The position numbers and the translations under genes were made by a program. Under the pieces are notes generated by a model. The model did not search any database. It was not told the DNA's origin and saw nothing but the letters and a program-made list of their open reading frames with translations. DNA of 64,000 nt from Xanthobacter sp. NM-25 (GTDB lineage Bacteria > Pseudomonadota > Alphaproteobacteria > Rhizobiales > Xanthobacteraceae), in contig NZ_JACBFS010000004.1 of NCBI RefSeq assembly GCF_022138605.1, positions 372,001 through 436,000 of the forward strand, in the 5' to 3' direction. Position 1 is the stretch's first letter; each line of letters opens with the position of its first letter. Positions 1-8,721 of this stretch are shown here, one piece after another.

Positions 1-762
1 GGACCCCTCGACGACGCCAAGGAGGAGGACGTGGTGTCGTTCCTGGCGTTCGCGCCGGAGAACCCCGCCTCCATCCGCAACTGCTTCGAGGTAGCCCGCA
101 CCAATGCCCGTTCGGTGCGCACCGCGCTGACCTCCGAAATGTGGGACGTGATCAACTCGGCCTGGATCGAGCTGCGCAATTTCCCCAACCGGTCGCTGAC
201 CCGCGACGAGCTCTCGCGCTTCCTGGCGTTCGTGAAGGAAACGTCGCTGCGCTTCGATGGCGCCACCTTCCGCACCATGCTGCGCAACGACGGCTATTGG
301 TTCGCCCGCTCCGGCGCGCAGCTGGAGCGCTCGGACAACACCGCCCGTATCCTGGACGTGAAGTATCACGTGCTGCTGCCGGAGAAGGAGCACGTGGGCG
401 GCCCCCTCGACTATTTCCAGTGGGCGTCCATTCTGCGTTCCGTCTCTGCCCTCACCGCCTTCCACTGGGTCTATCGCGACAGCGTGAAGCCGTGGCTGGT
501 GGCGGATCTGCTGATCCTGAACCGGCAGATGCCGCGCTCCCTGGCCGCCTGCTACGACAGCCTGGCGCGCAATCTCGACGACATCGCCTCGGCCTATGGC
601 CGCCAGGGTCCCTCGCAAAGGCTCGCCCGATCCATGCTGGCGCGGCTCAGCAACCGCTCCATCGAGGACATCTTCCAGGCGGGGCTGCACGAGTTCATCT
701 CGGAGTTCATCTCGGACAACAACAAGCTGGGCGCGGCGATCACGGAGCAATATCTCACCTGA
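1..762 (+). CDS. Alpha-E domain protein (DUF403), 5' end outside window
   Basis: The frame is open from the first base of the window and stops at 762, so the N-terminus lies outside; about 253 residues are visible. The Trp-rich, mostly helical sequence, including stretches such as ARTNARSVR, FQWASILRS and AFHWVYR, is typical of the alpha-E (DUF403) family. That family is normally encoded beside a circularly permuted ATP-grasp protein and a transglutaminase-like protein. A transglutaminase gene does follow 48 bases downstream, which supports the assignment. The biochemical role of the family is not established; a peptide-ligase or peptide-modification system has been suggested from gene context. 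An internal GTG at 31 should not be taken as the true start. Confidence 0.85.
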   Translation, partial: GPLDDAKEEDVVSFLAFAPENPASIRNCFEVARTNARSVRTALTSEMWDVINSAWIELRNFPNRSLTRDELSRFLAFVKETSLRFDGATFRTMLRNDGYWFARSGAQLERSDNTARILDVKYHVLLPEKEHVGGPLDYFQWASILRSVSALTAFHWVYRDSVKPWLVADLLILNRQMPRSLAACYDSLARNLDDIASAYGRQGPSQRLARSMLARLSNRSIEDIFQAGLHEFISEFISDNNKLGAAITEQYLT

Positions 763-810
763 GAGGGCGCTTCTGTCCGCCACGCCCCCACGCCTTCTTG
801 AGGTTTCCTC

Positions 811-1635
811 ATGCGCGTTCGCATTCGTCACGAGATCACGCAGCATTTCGAGCCCGGCAGCCGCAACCTTTCGGTCACGGTGCGCCTCACGCCGCGCTCC
901 CACGAGGGCCAGTTCGTCCAGCGCTGGACCCTCGACCTCGATTCCGATTGCCGCCTGTATCCGCAGGAGGACGCTTTCGGAAACCTCTGCCATGCCTTCA
1001 CCGTGGAAGGCCCCGCCGAGAAGGTGGCGGTGATGGCCGAGGGCGAGGTGGAGACCACCGACACCACCGGCATCGTGCGCGGCACGGTGGAGCCCTTTCC
1101 GGCCGCCCTCTACCTGCGGCAAACCGATCTCACCCATCCCACCGACGACATCATCGCCTTCGCCGACGCGATTGCCCGCTCGAAGGATCCGCTCATTCAG
1201 GCCCACACCCTGATGGTGGCGCTGCATGAAGCGGTCAGCGAGGGGGAGGGCTCGGCCCTGGGCGGCCCGCTCGCCGCCGCAGATGCCCTAGCGGCAAAGA
1301 AGGCGTGTTCCGGCGGCATCGCCCACGTCTTCACCTCCGCGGCCCGCCATCTCGGCTTCCCCGCCCGCCACATCTCCGGCTATCTGGCCGTCGACGACGT
1401 GGGCGCGGCGCGCCACTGGGCGGAACTGCATGTGCCAAAGATCGGCTGGGTCGCCTTCGATTGCGGGCGCAATCTGTGCGCCACCGAGAATTACGTGCGC
1501 CTGGCGGTGGGTCTCGATGCCCTGGCCGTCGCACCGCTGCGCAGCACCGGCGCCGATTGCCTGGAAAAGGTGACGGCCTGCGACGGGCGCGCGCCGCCGC
1601 GGCTCGCCCAGGCGCAGAGCCAGAGCCAGAACTGA
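811..1635 (+). CDS. Transglutaminase-like cysteine peptidase family protein
   Basis: This 274-residue protein has an N-terminal beta-rich half (the bacterial transglutaminase-like N-domain) and a C-terminal transglutaminase/papain-fold core. The likely triad is Cys166 (in KKACSGGIAHVF), His202 (in ARHWAELHV) and Asp217 (in WVAFDCGRN), in the order and spacing usual for the family. There is no signal peptide, so a cytoplasmic protein is expected. It follows the alpha-E gene in the same orientation, the standard partner arrangement. The last 20 or so residues are Ala/Gln/Ser-rich and probably disordered. Members are predicted peptidases or amide-forming enzymes; the substrate is unknown. Confidence 0.85.
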   Translation: MRVRIRHEITQHFEPGSRNLSVTVRLTPRSHEGQFVQRWTLDLDSDCRLYPQEDAFGNLCHAFTVEGPAEKVAVMAEGEVETTDTTGIVRGTVEPFPAALYLRQTDLTHPTDDIIAFADAIARSKDPLIQAHTLMVALHEAVSEGEGSALGGPLAAADALAAKKACSGGIAHVFTSAARHLGFPARHISGYLAVDDVGAARHWAELHVPKIGWVAFDCGRNLCATENYVRLAVGLDALAVAPLRSTGADCLEKVTACDGRAPPRLAQAQSQSQN

Positions 1636-1769
1636 CCCCCGCGCGTCCCCGCGCCGCAAAGCACGGGGATGACGCGCCGGAAAATGTCGATCGCCGAAAA
1701 AGTGTCATAAGGACATCCGGGACAACCTCCATGATATGGTCGATGACGACCACGCGGAGGAGCGCCGTG

Positions 1770-2588
1770 ATGTCCATGCACACGCCGCCTTTACCCCAGG
1801 TCGGAACCTCGAGCCACGCCCCCTTCGGCGCGCGTCCGGTGAAGCTCGAGGCCCGGCATGTGAATTTCTATTATGGCAGTCAGCTCGCCCTGCGCGATGT
1901 CTCCATGCCGCTCTTTGCCAATCAGATCACCGCACTGATCGGGCCTTCCGGCTGCGGCAAGTCCACCCTGCTGCGCGTCTTCAACCGCATGTATGAGCTC
2001 TATGCCGACCAAAGGGTGGAAGGCGAGGTCCTGATGGACGGGCAGAATATCCTGTCTCCCGCCCTCGACCCGGCCGCCCTCAGGGCGCGCATCGGCATGG
2101 TGTTCCAGAAGCCGACGCCGTTTCCCATGTCGATCTATGACAATGTGGCCCTGGGCATCCGCCTCAATCGCGCGCCACCGGAAGCCGAGGTGGCGGTGGA
2201 GGTGGAGCACGCCCTGCGTCAGGCGGCGCTCTGGGACGAGGTAAGGGACCACCTCAAGGAGAGCGGCCTTAGCCTCTCCGGCGGCCAGCAGCAACGGCTC
2301 TGCATCGCCCGCACCATCGCCGTGCGGCCGGAGGTGATCCTGCTCGACGAGCCGTGCTCGGCCCTCGACCCCATCAGCACCGCCAAGATCGAGGAGACCA
2401 TGCTGGAGCTCAAGGCGCGCTATACGGTGGCCATCGTCACCCACAACCTGCAGCAGGCGGCTCGGGTCTCCGATTTCACCGGCTTCATGTATCTGGGCGA
2501 GATGGTGGAGTTCGATGCCACCGACCGCATCTTCACCCGCCCCCGGCAGAAGCAGACGCAGAATTACATCACCGGCCGCTTCGGCTGA
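1770..2588 (+). CDS. pstB: Phosphate ABC transporter ATP-binding protein PstB
   Basis: This 272-residue ABC ATPase would power phosphate uptake with a PstSCA permease. Walker A is GPSGCGKST (residues 58-66), the signature LSGGQQQR starts near 169, and Walker B ILLDEP is near 190. The stretch FQKPTPFPMSIYDNV and the C-terminal FTRPRQKQTQNYITGRFG are hallmarks of PstB. The start is the ATG at 1770, preceded at about 8 bases by GGAGG; the frame is open far upstream, but that part overlaps the transglutaminase gene and does not resemble PstB. No pstS, pstC, pstA or phoU is adjacent, so this is a solitary paralogue that presumably serves a permease encoded elsewhere. Confidence 0.93.
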   Translation: MSMHTPPLPQVGTSSHAPFGARPVKLEARHVNFYYGSQLALRDVSMPLFANQITALIGPSGCGKSTLLRVFNRMYELYADQRVEGEVLMDGQNILSPALDPAALRARIGMVFQKPTPFPMSIYDNVALGIRLNRAPPEAEVAVEVEHALRQAALWDEVRDHLKESGLSLSGGQQQRLCIARTIAVRPEVILLDEPCSALDPISTAKIEETMLELKARYTVAIVTHNLQQAARVSDFTGFMYLGEMVEFDATDRIFTRPRQKQTQNYITGRFG

Positions 2589-2719
2589 CGCCCCGTCCCC
2601 ACCGGACGCCGCGCCTGCGACGTGGCGGCGCGGCAGCGGGAGGGCGCACCGCGCCCGCGGGGCCTTGACCCCTCCGCCCGCCCCTGCGATGTCCTTTCCG
2701 CAATCAGGAGGACGCCAGA

Positions 2720-3154
2720 ATGAGCGATACGCCGGCTTACGATCCCAACAACATCTTCGCCAAGATCCTTCGCGGCGAGCTGCCGGCGCACAAGGTCTAT
2801 GAGGACGACAAGGCGTTCGCGTTCCTGGACATCATGCCGCGCTGTCCCGGCCACACGCTGGTGATCCCCAAGGCGCCGGCCCGCAATATCCTCGATATCG
2901 CCCCCGATGACCTCGCCCATGTGGCCAAGGTGGCGAAGACCATCGCCATCGCCGGCAAGGCCGCGTTCGCTGCCGATGGCGTCACCGTGCAGCAGTTCAA
3001 CGAGGAAGCCGGTGGCCAGGTGGTGTTCCATCTGCATGTGCACGTGATCCCCCGGCACCTCGGCGTGCCCATGAAGCCGCCGGCCAGCGAGATGGAGAAG
3101 CCGGACGTTCTGGCCGAGCACGCGGCCCGGCTGCGCGCCGCGCTCGGGCAATAG
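2720..3154 (+). CDS. HIT family protein (Hint-type nucleotide hydrolase)
   Basis: This 144-residue cytoplasmic protein of the histidine-triad superfamily has the catalytic motif H104-L-H106-V-H108-V followed by IPR. The N-terminal NNIFAKILRGELPAHKVYEDD block is the standard start of Hint-type proteins, which hydrolyse nucleoside phosphoramidates and adenylylated small molecules. AGGAGG sits about 9 bases before the ATG. The stop codon is one base from the start of the RFAP-synthase-like gene, so the two are probably co-transcribed and perhaps translationally coupled. Whether it acts in the neighbouring cofactor pathway is inference from position only. Confidence 0.92.
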   Translation: MSDTPAYDPNNIFAKILRGELPAHKVYEDDKAFAFLDIMPRCPGHTLVIPKAPARNILDIAPDDLAHVAKVAKTIAIAGKAAFAADGVTVQQFNEEAGGQVVFHLHVHVIPRHLGVPMKPPASEMEKPDVLAEHAARLRAALGQ

Positions 3155-3155
3155 C

Positions 3156-4163
3156 ATGGCGCTGCCGGCAGCGGTGCGTGTGCGGGCCCCGGCCCGCCTT
3201 CATCTCGGCTTCCTCGACCTCGGCGGCGCCCTGGGGCGGCGGTTCGGAAGCCTCGGCCTGACCCTGGAGCGGCCGCTGACGGATGTCACCGTCGCCCGCG
3301 CTCCCGTCGACAGCGCAGAGGGGCCGGACGCCGCCCGCGCCGCACGGGTGCGCGATCGCATGCGCACCGCGCTCGGCCTGGAGGGGGCGTTCGCCGTACG
3401 GGTCGAGTCGGCGCTGCTGGCGCACGGCGGGCTGGGCTCCGGCACGCAGCTCGCGTTGGCGGTGGGCGTGGCCCTGACCCGCCTGTGCGGACAGTCCCTC
3501 GATGCGCGCGCCGTGGCCACCGTCATCGGCCGCGGCCTGCGCTCGGCCATCGGCGTCGAGGCCTTCACCCAGGGCGGTATCATTCTCGACGGTGGCAAGC
3601 CGACCGATGCCGCGTCCCCGGCCGCGGCCCTGCCGCCGCCGTTGCTCTCCCGTTTGCCCATTCCCGCCAACTGGCGGGTGGTGCTGGTGTTCGACACCAG
3701 CCGCGAAGGCCTCTCCGGCGATGCCGAGACCCGCGCCATGGCGGAGCTGCCGCCCTTTCCCGAGGCGCTGGCGGCGCATCTCTCTCACCTGATGCTGCTG
3801 CGCGCCCTGCCGGCCCTGGCGGAGGGAGACATCGCCACCTTCGGCGCGGCCATCGGCGAGTGGCAGCGCGCCCTTGGCGATCATTATGCGGCGGCCCAGG
3901 GGGGTGGGCGATTCTCCAGCCCGATGGTCGCGGACGCGGTCGCCTTCATGGAAGGCCAAGGCTTTGCGGGTGTGGGGCAAAGCTCTTGGGGGCCAACGGG
4001 TTTCGCGCTGGTGGGCGATCCATCGCAGGCGCAGCAACTCGTTGAGGTCTTGCGCCATCGCTTTGCATCGTTCACAAACCTGACATTCGATTGCGTGCCG
4101 GGAAATAATCACGGTGCCGAAATCCGTGTCATGGACGCGGAGGCCTCCAGGGGCGGCGTGTAG
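3156..4163 (+). CDS. Beta-ribofuranosylaminobenzene 5'-phosphate synthase family protein (GHMP fold)
   Basis: This 335-residue protein belongs to the GHMP-kinase-fold family that includes RFAP synthase, the first committed enzyme of tetrahydromethanopterin synthesis; it condenses p-hydroxybenzoate or p-aminobenzoate with PRPP. The opening APARLHLGFLDLGG and the GGLGSGTQLALAVG loop (residues 91-104) are diagnostic. The C-terminal half (GRFSSPMVADAV, GQSSWGPTGFALV) also matches the family. In methylotrophic proteobacteria this gene clusters with the ATP-grasp and CitG-like genes found next here. It starts one base after the HIT gene stop. The exact aromatic acceptor cannot be told from sequence. 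Confidence 0.9.
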   Translation: MALPAAVRVRAPARLHLGFLDLGGALGRRFGSLGLTLERPLTDVTVARAPVDSAEGPDAARAARVRDRMRTALGLEGAFAVRVESALLAHGGLGSGTQLALAVGVALTRLCGQSLDARAVATVIGRGLRSAIGVEAFTQGGIILDGGKPTDAASPAAALPPPLLSRLPIPANWRVVLVFDTSREGLSGDAETRAMAELPPFPEALAAHLSHLMLLRALPALAEGDIATFGAAIGEWQRALGDHYAAAQGGGRFSSPMVADAVAFMEGQGFAGVGQSSWGPTGFALVGDPSQAQQLVEVLRHRFASFTNLTFDCVPGNNHGAEIRVMDAEASRGGV

Positions 4164-4395
4164 GCCGCACGGCAGGCCTGGGGCGTCATTCATCCGCCCC
4201 ATCGCCGCACCGTCAGGGCGGATGCGGACATGTGAAACCCCTGGGCCATGGCCCGCGGGGGGTCTTCAGTCCACTGCGTCGTCGTTGCCCCCGCCGACGC
4301 CCATGAATGTAATGAACCAGTTTGGGCCGCCCGATCGGTGAGCGTCTGCGCCGGGTCAGGCGGGTGGGTCCAGGGAACAAGGCAGGCCGATCAGC

Positions 4396-5532
4396 ATGGA
4401 TCTCGCACTCATCGCCCTCTCCGCGCGGCCGCTGGCCGCCAGCGCCGCACGGGCCGGGTTCGCCGCCCTCGCTCTCGACTTGTTCGCCGATCTGGATACC
4501 TGCGCTCATGCGGCGCGCTGTGTCCGGGTCCACAAGCGCAATGGCTATGTGTTTGACGGCGACGATCTCATCCAGGCGCTCAAGCACCTGGCCCCGCAGG
4601 GCCTGCCGGTGGTGCTCGGCGGCGGCCTTGAAGACGACATCGACCTGATGACGCGCATCGCCGCCCGCAATCCGCTGCTCGGCAATTCGCCGGAAACGGT
4701 GCGGGTGCTGAAGGATCCGGAGGCGCTGTCGGCGCTCTGCGGCCACCTGGGTGTGCCGTTCCCGGAGATCAGCACCACGGCGCCGCAGCCCGGCCAGTTC
4801 GCCGGCGTCACCATTCTAGAAAAGAAGGTGGGCGGGGCCGGGGGCGCCCACATCCGCCGGCGGTCCCCGGGGGATCTCAGCCCGCCGGAGGCTGGCTATT
4901 ACCTGCAACGCGAAGTGCGCGGCGAACCCTATTCCCTGCTGATGCTGGCCAACGGACGGGAGACCCGGGTCATCGGCGCCTCGCGGCAGTGGCGCGACAA
5001 CCATCCCGCGCACCCGTTCCGCTACGGCGGCGCGGTGGGCCCGGTGGCGCTTCCGGAGCGCTTTGCCGAGGCCATGTGCGCCGGCGCCGAGAAAATCGCC
5101 CTCGCCTGCGGCCTGGTGGGCCTCATTTCCATGGATTTCGTGGTGGCCGAGGACAGCTGGCACCTGGTGGAGGTCAATCCCCGGCTCGGTGCCACCCTGG
5201 ACATTTTCGACGTGGATCCGCTGCCGCCACTGCTGGGCCTGCACCTCGCCGCGTGCGGCGGGCGGCTGCCGGAGTCCGTGCCGGCCCCGGCCGAAGCACA
5301 TGCGGCCTGCGTGCTCTATGCGGAGCGCGACCTGCTGGTGCCGGCCTGCGCCCTGCCCGAGACCGTCTCCGATCGTCCGCCGGCCGGCGCCGCCATCCCC
5401 TGCGGCGCGCCGGTGTGCACGGTGCGCACCACCGGGCCAACGCCGGAAATCGCCCGTGCGCGCTTGGAGGAGGCCATGGCCGACGTGCGCGAGCAGCTCG
5501 GCCTGCAGCCGGTGGCCGAACCGGCCGCCTGA
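4396..5532 (+). CDS. ATP-grasp superfamily protein of the H4MPT-type cofactor cluster
   Basis: This 378-residue carboxylate-amine ligase-type protein is cytoplasmic. The ATP-grasp features visible are the nucleotide-binding region around ILEKKVGGAGGAHIRR, the YLQREVRGEPYSLLML strand and the metal-binding SMDFVVAEDSWHLVEVNPRLGATLDIFD block, whose E-x-N-P-R is typical of the fold. Homologous ATP-grasp genes sit beside RFAP synthase in methylotroph tetrahydromethanopterin clusters and are thought to act in late side-chain assembly. It is 232 bases after the RFAP-synthase gene and is followed at 34 bases by the CitG-like gene. The specific amide or peptide bond it forms is not established from sequence. 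Confidence 0.85.
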   Translation: MDLALIALSARPLAASAARAGFAALALDLFADLDTCAHAARCVRVHKRNGYVFDGDDLIQALKHLAPQGLPVVLGGGLEDDIDLMTRIAARNPLLGNSPETVRVLKDPEALSALCGHLGVPFPEISTTAPQPGQFAGVTILEKKVGGAGGAHIRRRSPGDLSPPEAGYYLQREVRGEPYSLLMLANGRETRVIGASRQWRDNHPAHPFRYGGAVGPVALPERFAEAMCAGAEKIALACGLVGLISMDFVVAEDSWHLVEVNPRLGATLDIFDVDPLPPLLGLHLAACGGRLPESVPAPAEAHAACVLYAERDLLVPACALPETVSDRPPAGAAIPCGAPVCTVRTTGPTPEIARARLEEAMADVREQLGLQPVAEPAA

Positions 5533-5566
5533 TCCCCTTTCACCGCGCCATCAAGGAAACCCGTCC

Positions 5567-6391
5567 GTGTCGCCGGATGCCGTCGCCCGCCTGTTCGCGG
5601 CCGCCTGCCGGGCCGAGCTTTCGGCCCTGAAGCCCGGCAACGTGCATGTGTTCGCCGCCGGACACGGCATGGACGTGTCCCATTTCGAGCGGGCGGCGGA
5701 GGCCGCCGCCGCGGTCATCGCCCGTCCCGGGCTGGCGGTGGGCGAACGGATCCGGCGGGCGGTGGATGCCTCCCTGGCGGTGGCCGGCTGCAACACCAAC
5801 CTCGGCATCATCCTGTTGACCGCGCCCCTCGTCGCCGCAGCGCTGGAGGCCGGCGCCACACCGTTGCGCGACCGTCTGCGCGCGGTCCTCTCTCACCTCA
5901 CGCAGGCCGATGCGCAGGAGGCCTTCCACGCCATCGCCTCCGCCAATCCCGGCGGGCTGGGCGCGGCACCGGAAGCCGATGTGCACGCCCCCGCGCGGCT
6001 CGATCTGCGCGCGGCCATGGCCATTGCCGCCCACCGCGATCGCATCGCCGCGCAATACACCAACGACTATGCCGACGTTTTCGAGCTGGCGATGCCGCAC
6101 CTCCTGGCCACGCCGTTCGCGCCGGCGGCCATCGAGGATGCCTATCTGGCGCTGCTCGCCCGATGGCCCGACAGCCATATCGCCCGCAAGTTCGGCGCCG
6201 CAACCGCCGAGCAGGTATGCCAGGAGGCGCAGGCGCTTCGGTGCCAGCTGGCCGGCGCGACGACCACTGAGCGTCGCGCGGCGCTGGCCGCCGGTGACGC
6301 CAGCCTGAAGGCGCGTGGCCTCAACCCGGGCACCACCGCCGACCTGACCGTGGCGGCCATTCTGGCGGCGGCGCTAAGCGCGCCGGCCTGA
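5567..6391 (+). CDS. CitG/MdcB-like (triphosphoribosyl-dephospho-CoA synthase family) protein
   Basis: This 274-residue helical protein is related to triphosphoribosyl-dephospho-CoA synthases. Diagnostic stretches are ALKPGNVHVFAAGHGMDVSHF near the N-terminus, NTNLGIILLTAPL in the middle and LKARGLNPGTTADLTVAAILAAAL at the end. The family transfers a triphosphoribosyl unit from ATP to dephospho-CoA, but the methylotroph branch sits in tetrahydromethanopterin clusters and probably transfers a ribosyl-phosphate unit in cofactor assembly; no citrate or malonate lyase genes are present here. The start is GTG 5567, with AAGGA 9 bases upstream. The open frame continues much further 5' but overlaps the ATP-grasp gene. 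Confidence 0.82.
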   Translation: MSPDAVARLFAAACRAELSALKPGNVHVFAAGHGMDVSHFERAAEAAAAVIARPGLAVGERIRRAVDASLAVAGCNTNLGIILLTAPLVAAALEAGATPLRDRLRAVLSHLTQADAQEAFHAIASANPGGLGAAPEADVHAPARLDLRAAMAIAAHRDRIAAQYTNDYADVFELAMPHLLATPFAPAAIEDAYLALLARWPDSHIARKFGAATAEQVCQEAQALRCQLAGATTTERRAALAAGDASLKARGLNPGTTADLTVAAILAAALSAPA

Positions 6392-6397
6392 GGGGTC

Positions 6398-7951
6398 TCA
6401 GCGCAGGAGGGCGCGACGCATCACCTTGCCCGAACCCGTATGGGGCAGTTCCTTGAGGAACACCCAGGCCCGGGGCCGCTTGTAGTCGGCGAGCCGGCTC
6501 GCCACGTGGGCGTCCAGCTCCGCCTCGCTGACCTCCGCCCCCTCCTGCAGCACGAGGAAGGCGGTGATGACCGAGACCTCCCCTGCCCGCGTCTCGCGAA
6601 CCGCGGCCTCGGACACGGCCGGATGCTCGACGATGGCCCGCTCCACCTCCTCCGGCGCCACACGGTAGCCGAAGGCGTTCATCTGATCATCGGCCCGCCC
6701 GTCGTACCAGAGATAGCCGCCGGCATCGAAATGCCCCACGTCGCCGGTGACGAACCAATCGCCCCGCATGGCCGCCGCCGTCTCCTGCGGCAGGCCCCAA
6801 TAGCCCAGCATCAGCCCCGGGTCGGAGCGATGCACGGCGATCACGCCGGTGGCGTCGAACAGCAGCGGCTGCTCGGCATCGGCGCCATCGGCATCGAGGG
6901 GCAGGATGGCGATGCGCCGGCCCGCCTGGGGCTTGCCCGGGCTGCCGGGCTTGGTGGGCACGGTGGGGCTCGACGAGACGTAAGTGGAAATCTCGCTCAT
7001 GCCCAGCGCCTCATAAAGCGGTCGCCCGCTGGCGCGCAGCCACTCCTGGTGGAGGGTGGGCTTGAGCGCCTCGCCGGCGGTCAGCCCGTGGCGCAGGGTG
7101 GGAAAGCGATGGGGCGTCACGTCGGCATATTTCAGGATCCGCCGATAAAGGCCGGGCACCGCCGCCATGAGGGTCGCGCCGGTGGCCTCCAGAAGGTCGG
7201 GCCAAGCCTCTGGCGGGCGCTCGCCCAGATGGACGATGCTGGTGGCCCCCAGGGCCCACGGGTCCATGAGGCCCACTCCCAGCGTATAGGTCCAGTTGAA
7301 GGCGCCGGCGTGAAACAGCCGGTCACTGGCTGTCATGCCATACCAGCCTTCGCGCATGGGGATGCGCCCCAGCACCACCCGCTGGGCATGGGCCACGCCC
7401 TTGGGCCGGCCGCTGGTGCCGGAGGTGTAGACGAGAAAGGCCAGGTCATCCGCCGCGGTATCGGCGAAGTCCACCGCCGGCCCGGCACATAGCCGGGCGA
7501 TGTCGGCCGCCCGGAGCACCCGCACCGCGCCGCCGGGCAGCGCCGTCGGCATGGAGCAGGATCCGTCGCCGATCACCAGGAGCGCCCCGGAATCGGCCAG
7601 GATGAGGTCCACCTCATGGCTGGTGAGCATGGTGGAGGTGGGAATCGGCGCCAGACCGGCGGCGATGGCGCCGAAGAACAGCAGCGGGAAGGTGGAGGTG
7701 TTGCCGACCCGCAGCAGCACGCGCTCCCCCTTGCCGAGCCCCAGGCTCGCGAAGCCTCCGGCCACCTGCGCCACCGCCCGGCGCAGCTCGCCATAGCTCC
7801 AGCTCTCGATGATCCGCCCCGTGGGGCCTTCCGCCACCAGGAGGGCGGGCTTGCCCGCGTCGGCGCCACTGTCGAGGCAGTAGCGCGCGAGGTTGAACGG
7901 CGCATCGGCGGAAAGACGCGGGGTGGTGGGCGAGAGGGATGGCTGGCTCAT
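6398..7951 (-). CDS. AMP-dependent acyl-CoA synthetase/ligase
   Basis: This 517-residue member of the ANL superfamily activates a carboxylic acid to its acyl-CoA via an acyl-adenylate. The ATP/AMP motif LVYTSGTSGRPKG lies near residues 172-184, the YEALGMSE motif near 315, the hinge region YDGRADDQMNAFGYRVAPEEVE near 415-440, and the catalytic Lys in the C-terminal HTGSGKVMRR. The overall pattern (FNWTYTLGVGLMDPW, PEAWPDLLEATGATLMAAVPGLYR) is close to benzoate- and related aromatic-CoA ligases. It converges on the CitG-like gene with 6 bases between the stops. The substrate is not determinable here; an aromatic or medium-chain acid is a reasonable guess. Confidence 0.85.
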   Translation of the reverse strand: MSQPSLSPTTPRLSADAPFNLARYCLDSGADAGKPALLVAEGPTGRIIESWSYGELRRAVAQVAGGFASLGLGKGERVLLRVGNTSTFPLLFFGAIAAGLAPIPTSTMLTSHEVDLILADSGALLVIGDGSCSMPTALPGGAVRVLRAADIARLCAGPAVDFADTAADDLAFLVYTSGTSGRPKGVAHAQRVVLGRIPMREGWYGMTASDRLFHAGAFNWTYTLGVGLMDPWALGATSIVHLGERPPEAWPDLLEATGATLMAAVPGLYRRILKYADVTPHRFPTLRHGLTAGEALKPTLHQEWLRASGRPLYEALGMSEISTYVSSSPTVPTKPGSPGKPQAGRRIAILPLDADGADAEQPLLFDATGVIAVHRSDPGLMLGYWGLPQETAAAMRGDWFVTGDVGHFDAGGYLWYDGRADDQMNAFGYRVAPEEVERAIVEHPAVSEAAVRETRAGEVSVITAFLVLQEGAEVSEAELDAHVASRLADYKRPRAWVFLKELPHTGSGKVMRRALLR

Positions 7952-8007
7952 GGGGCGATCATGGCCCGCCGGACCACTGCGCCGCCACCCCTTTCATGTC
8001 CGCGCGC

Positions 8008-8715
8008 TCAGGATGTGGCCGCCACCGGCAGCACCACCACCTTGGCGCCGTTGGGCACGCGACGATAGAGGTCGATCACATCCTGATTCATCATGCGGAT
8101 GCAGCCGGATGAGACCGCCTCGCCGATGGACCAGGGCTCGTTGGTGCCATGGATTCGGTAGAGTGTGTCTTTGCCGTTCTTGAACAGGTAGAGCGCCCGG
8201 GCACCGAGTGGATTTTCGGCGCCGCCGGCCATGCCGCCCGACCACTTGGCGTATTTCTGCGGCTCACGGGCGATCATGTCGGAGGTGGGCGTCCAGCGCG
8301 GCCATTCCTTCTTGTAGGCCACATTGGCCCGACCGCTGAATTCCAGCCCCTCGCGACCGACACCGACCCCATAGCGCAGGGCCATGCCGCCTTCCTGCAC
8401 GAGATAGAGGTAGCGGCTGTGCGGGTCCACCACCAGCGTGCCCGGCTGTTCGCCGGTGGGGTCCTTCACCAGCCGGCGCATATAGGCCGGCTTCAGTTCG
8501 TCCATATCCACCGCCGGCACGGTGAAGGGCTCGCCGCCGACGGCGCCGTAACGGGCCACATCGGAGGGGGAGACACCCGGCGGCAGCCCGGCCCGGGTAT
8601 CCGGCTGCGGTGTGCCCGTGGTGGTGCAGGCGGCAAGGCCCAGGGGCAGGCTCACCAGGAACAGGCGACGAGACAGGGCCAGGGGTTCGGCCGACATGAT
8701 CGAAGATACCCGCAT
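8008..8715 (-). CDS. L,D-transpeptidase (YkuD/ErfK family) lipoprotein
   Basis: This 235-residue cell-envelope enzyme forms or edits 3-3 peptidoglycan cross-links or anchors proteins. A twin-Arg-like LSRRLFLVSLPLGLAAC leader ends in a lipobox, with Cys30 the predicted lipidation site. The YkuD active site is visible as His189 (RIHGTNEPWSIG) and Cys205 in VSSGCIRMMN. The gene lies 6 bases downstream of the DsbA-like gene on the same strand and closes a dsbD-dsbA-ldt operon. The link to thiol redox control is sensible because the catalytic Cys must stay reduced in the periplasm. An internal ATG 6 codons in is an alternative start. Confidence 0.9.
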   Translation of the reverse strand: MRVSSIMSAEPLALSRRLFLVSLPLGLAACTTTGTPQPDTRAGLPPGVSPSDVARYGAVGGEPFTVPAVDMDELKPAYMRRLVKDPTGEQPGTLVVDPHSRYLYLVQEGGMALRYGVGVGREGLEFSGRANVAYKKEWPRWTPTSDMIAREPQKYAKWSGGMAGGAENPLGARALYLFKNGKDTLYRIHGTNEPWSIGEAVSSGCIRMMNQDVIDLYRRVPNGAKVVVLPVAATS

Positions 8716-8721
8716 GCGGTC

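Noticed and set aside
1690..1730. PHO box upstream of pstB
   Set aside because: GTGTCAT at about 1700 matches one half-site, but no second half at the 11-base period; too weak.
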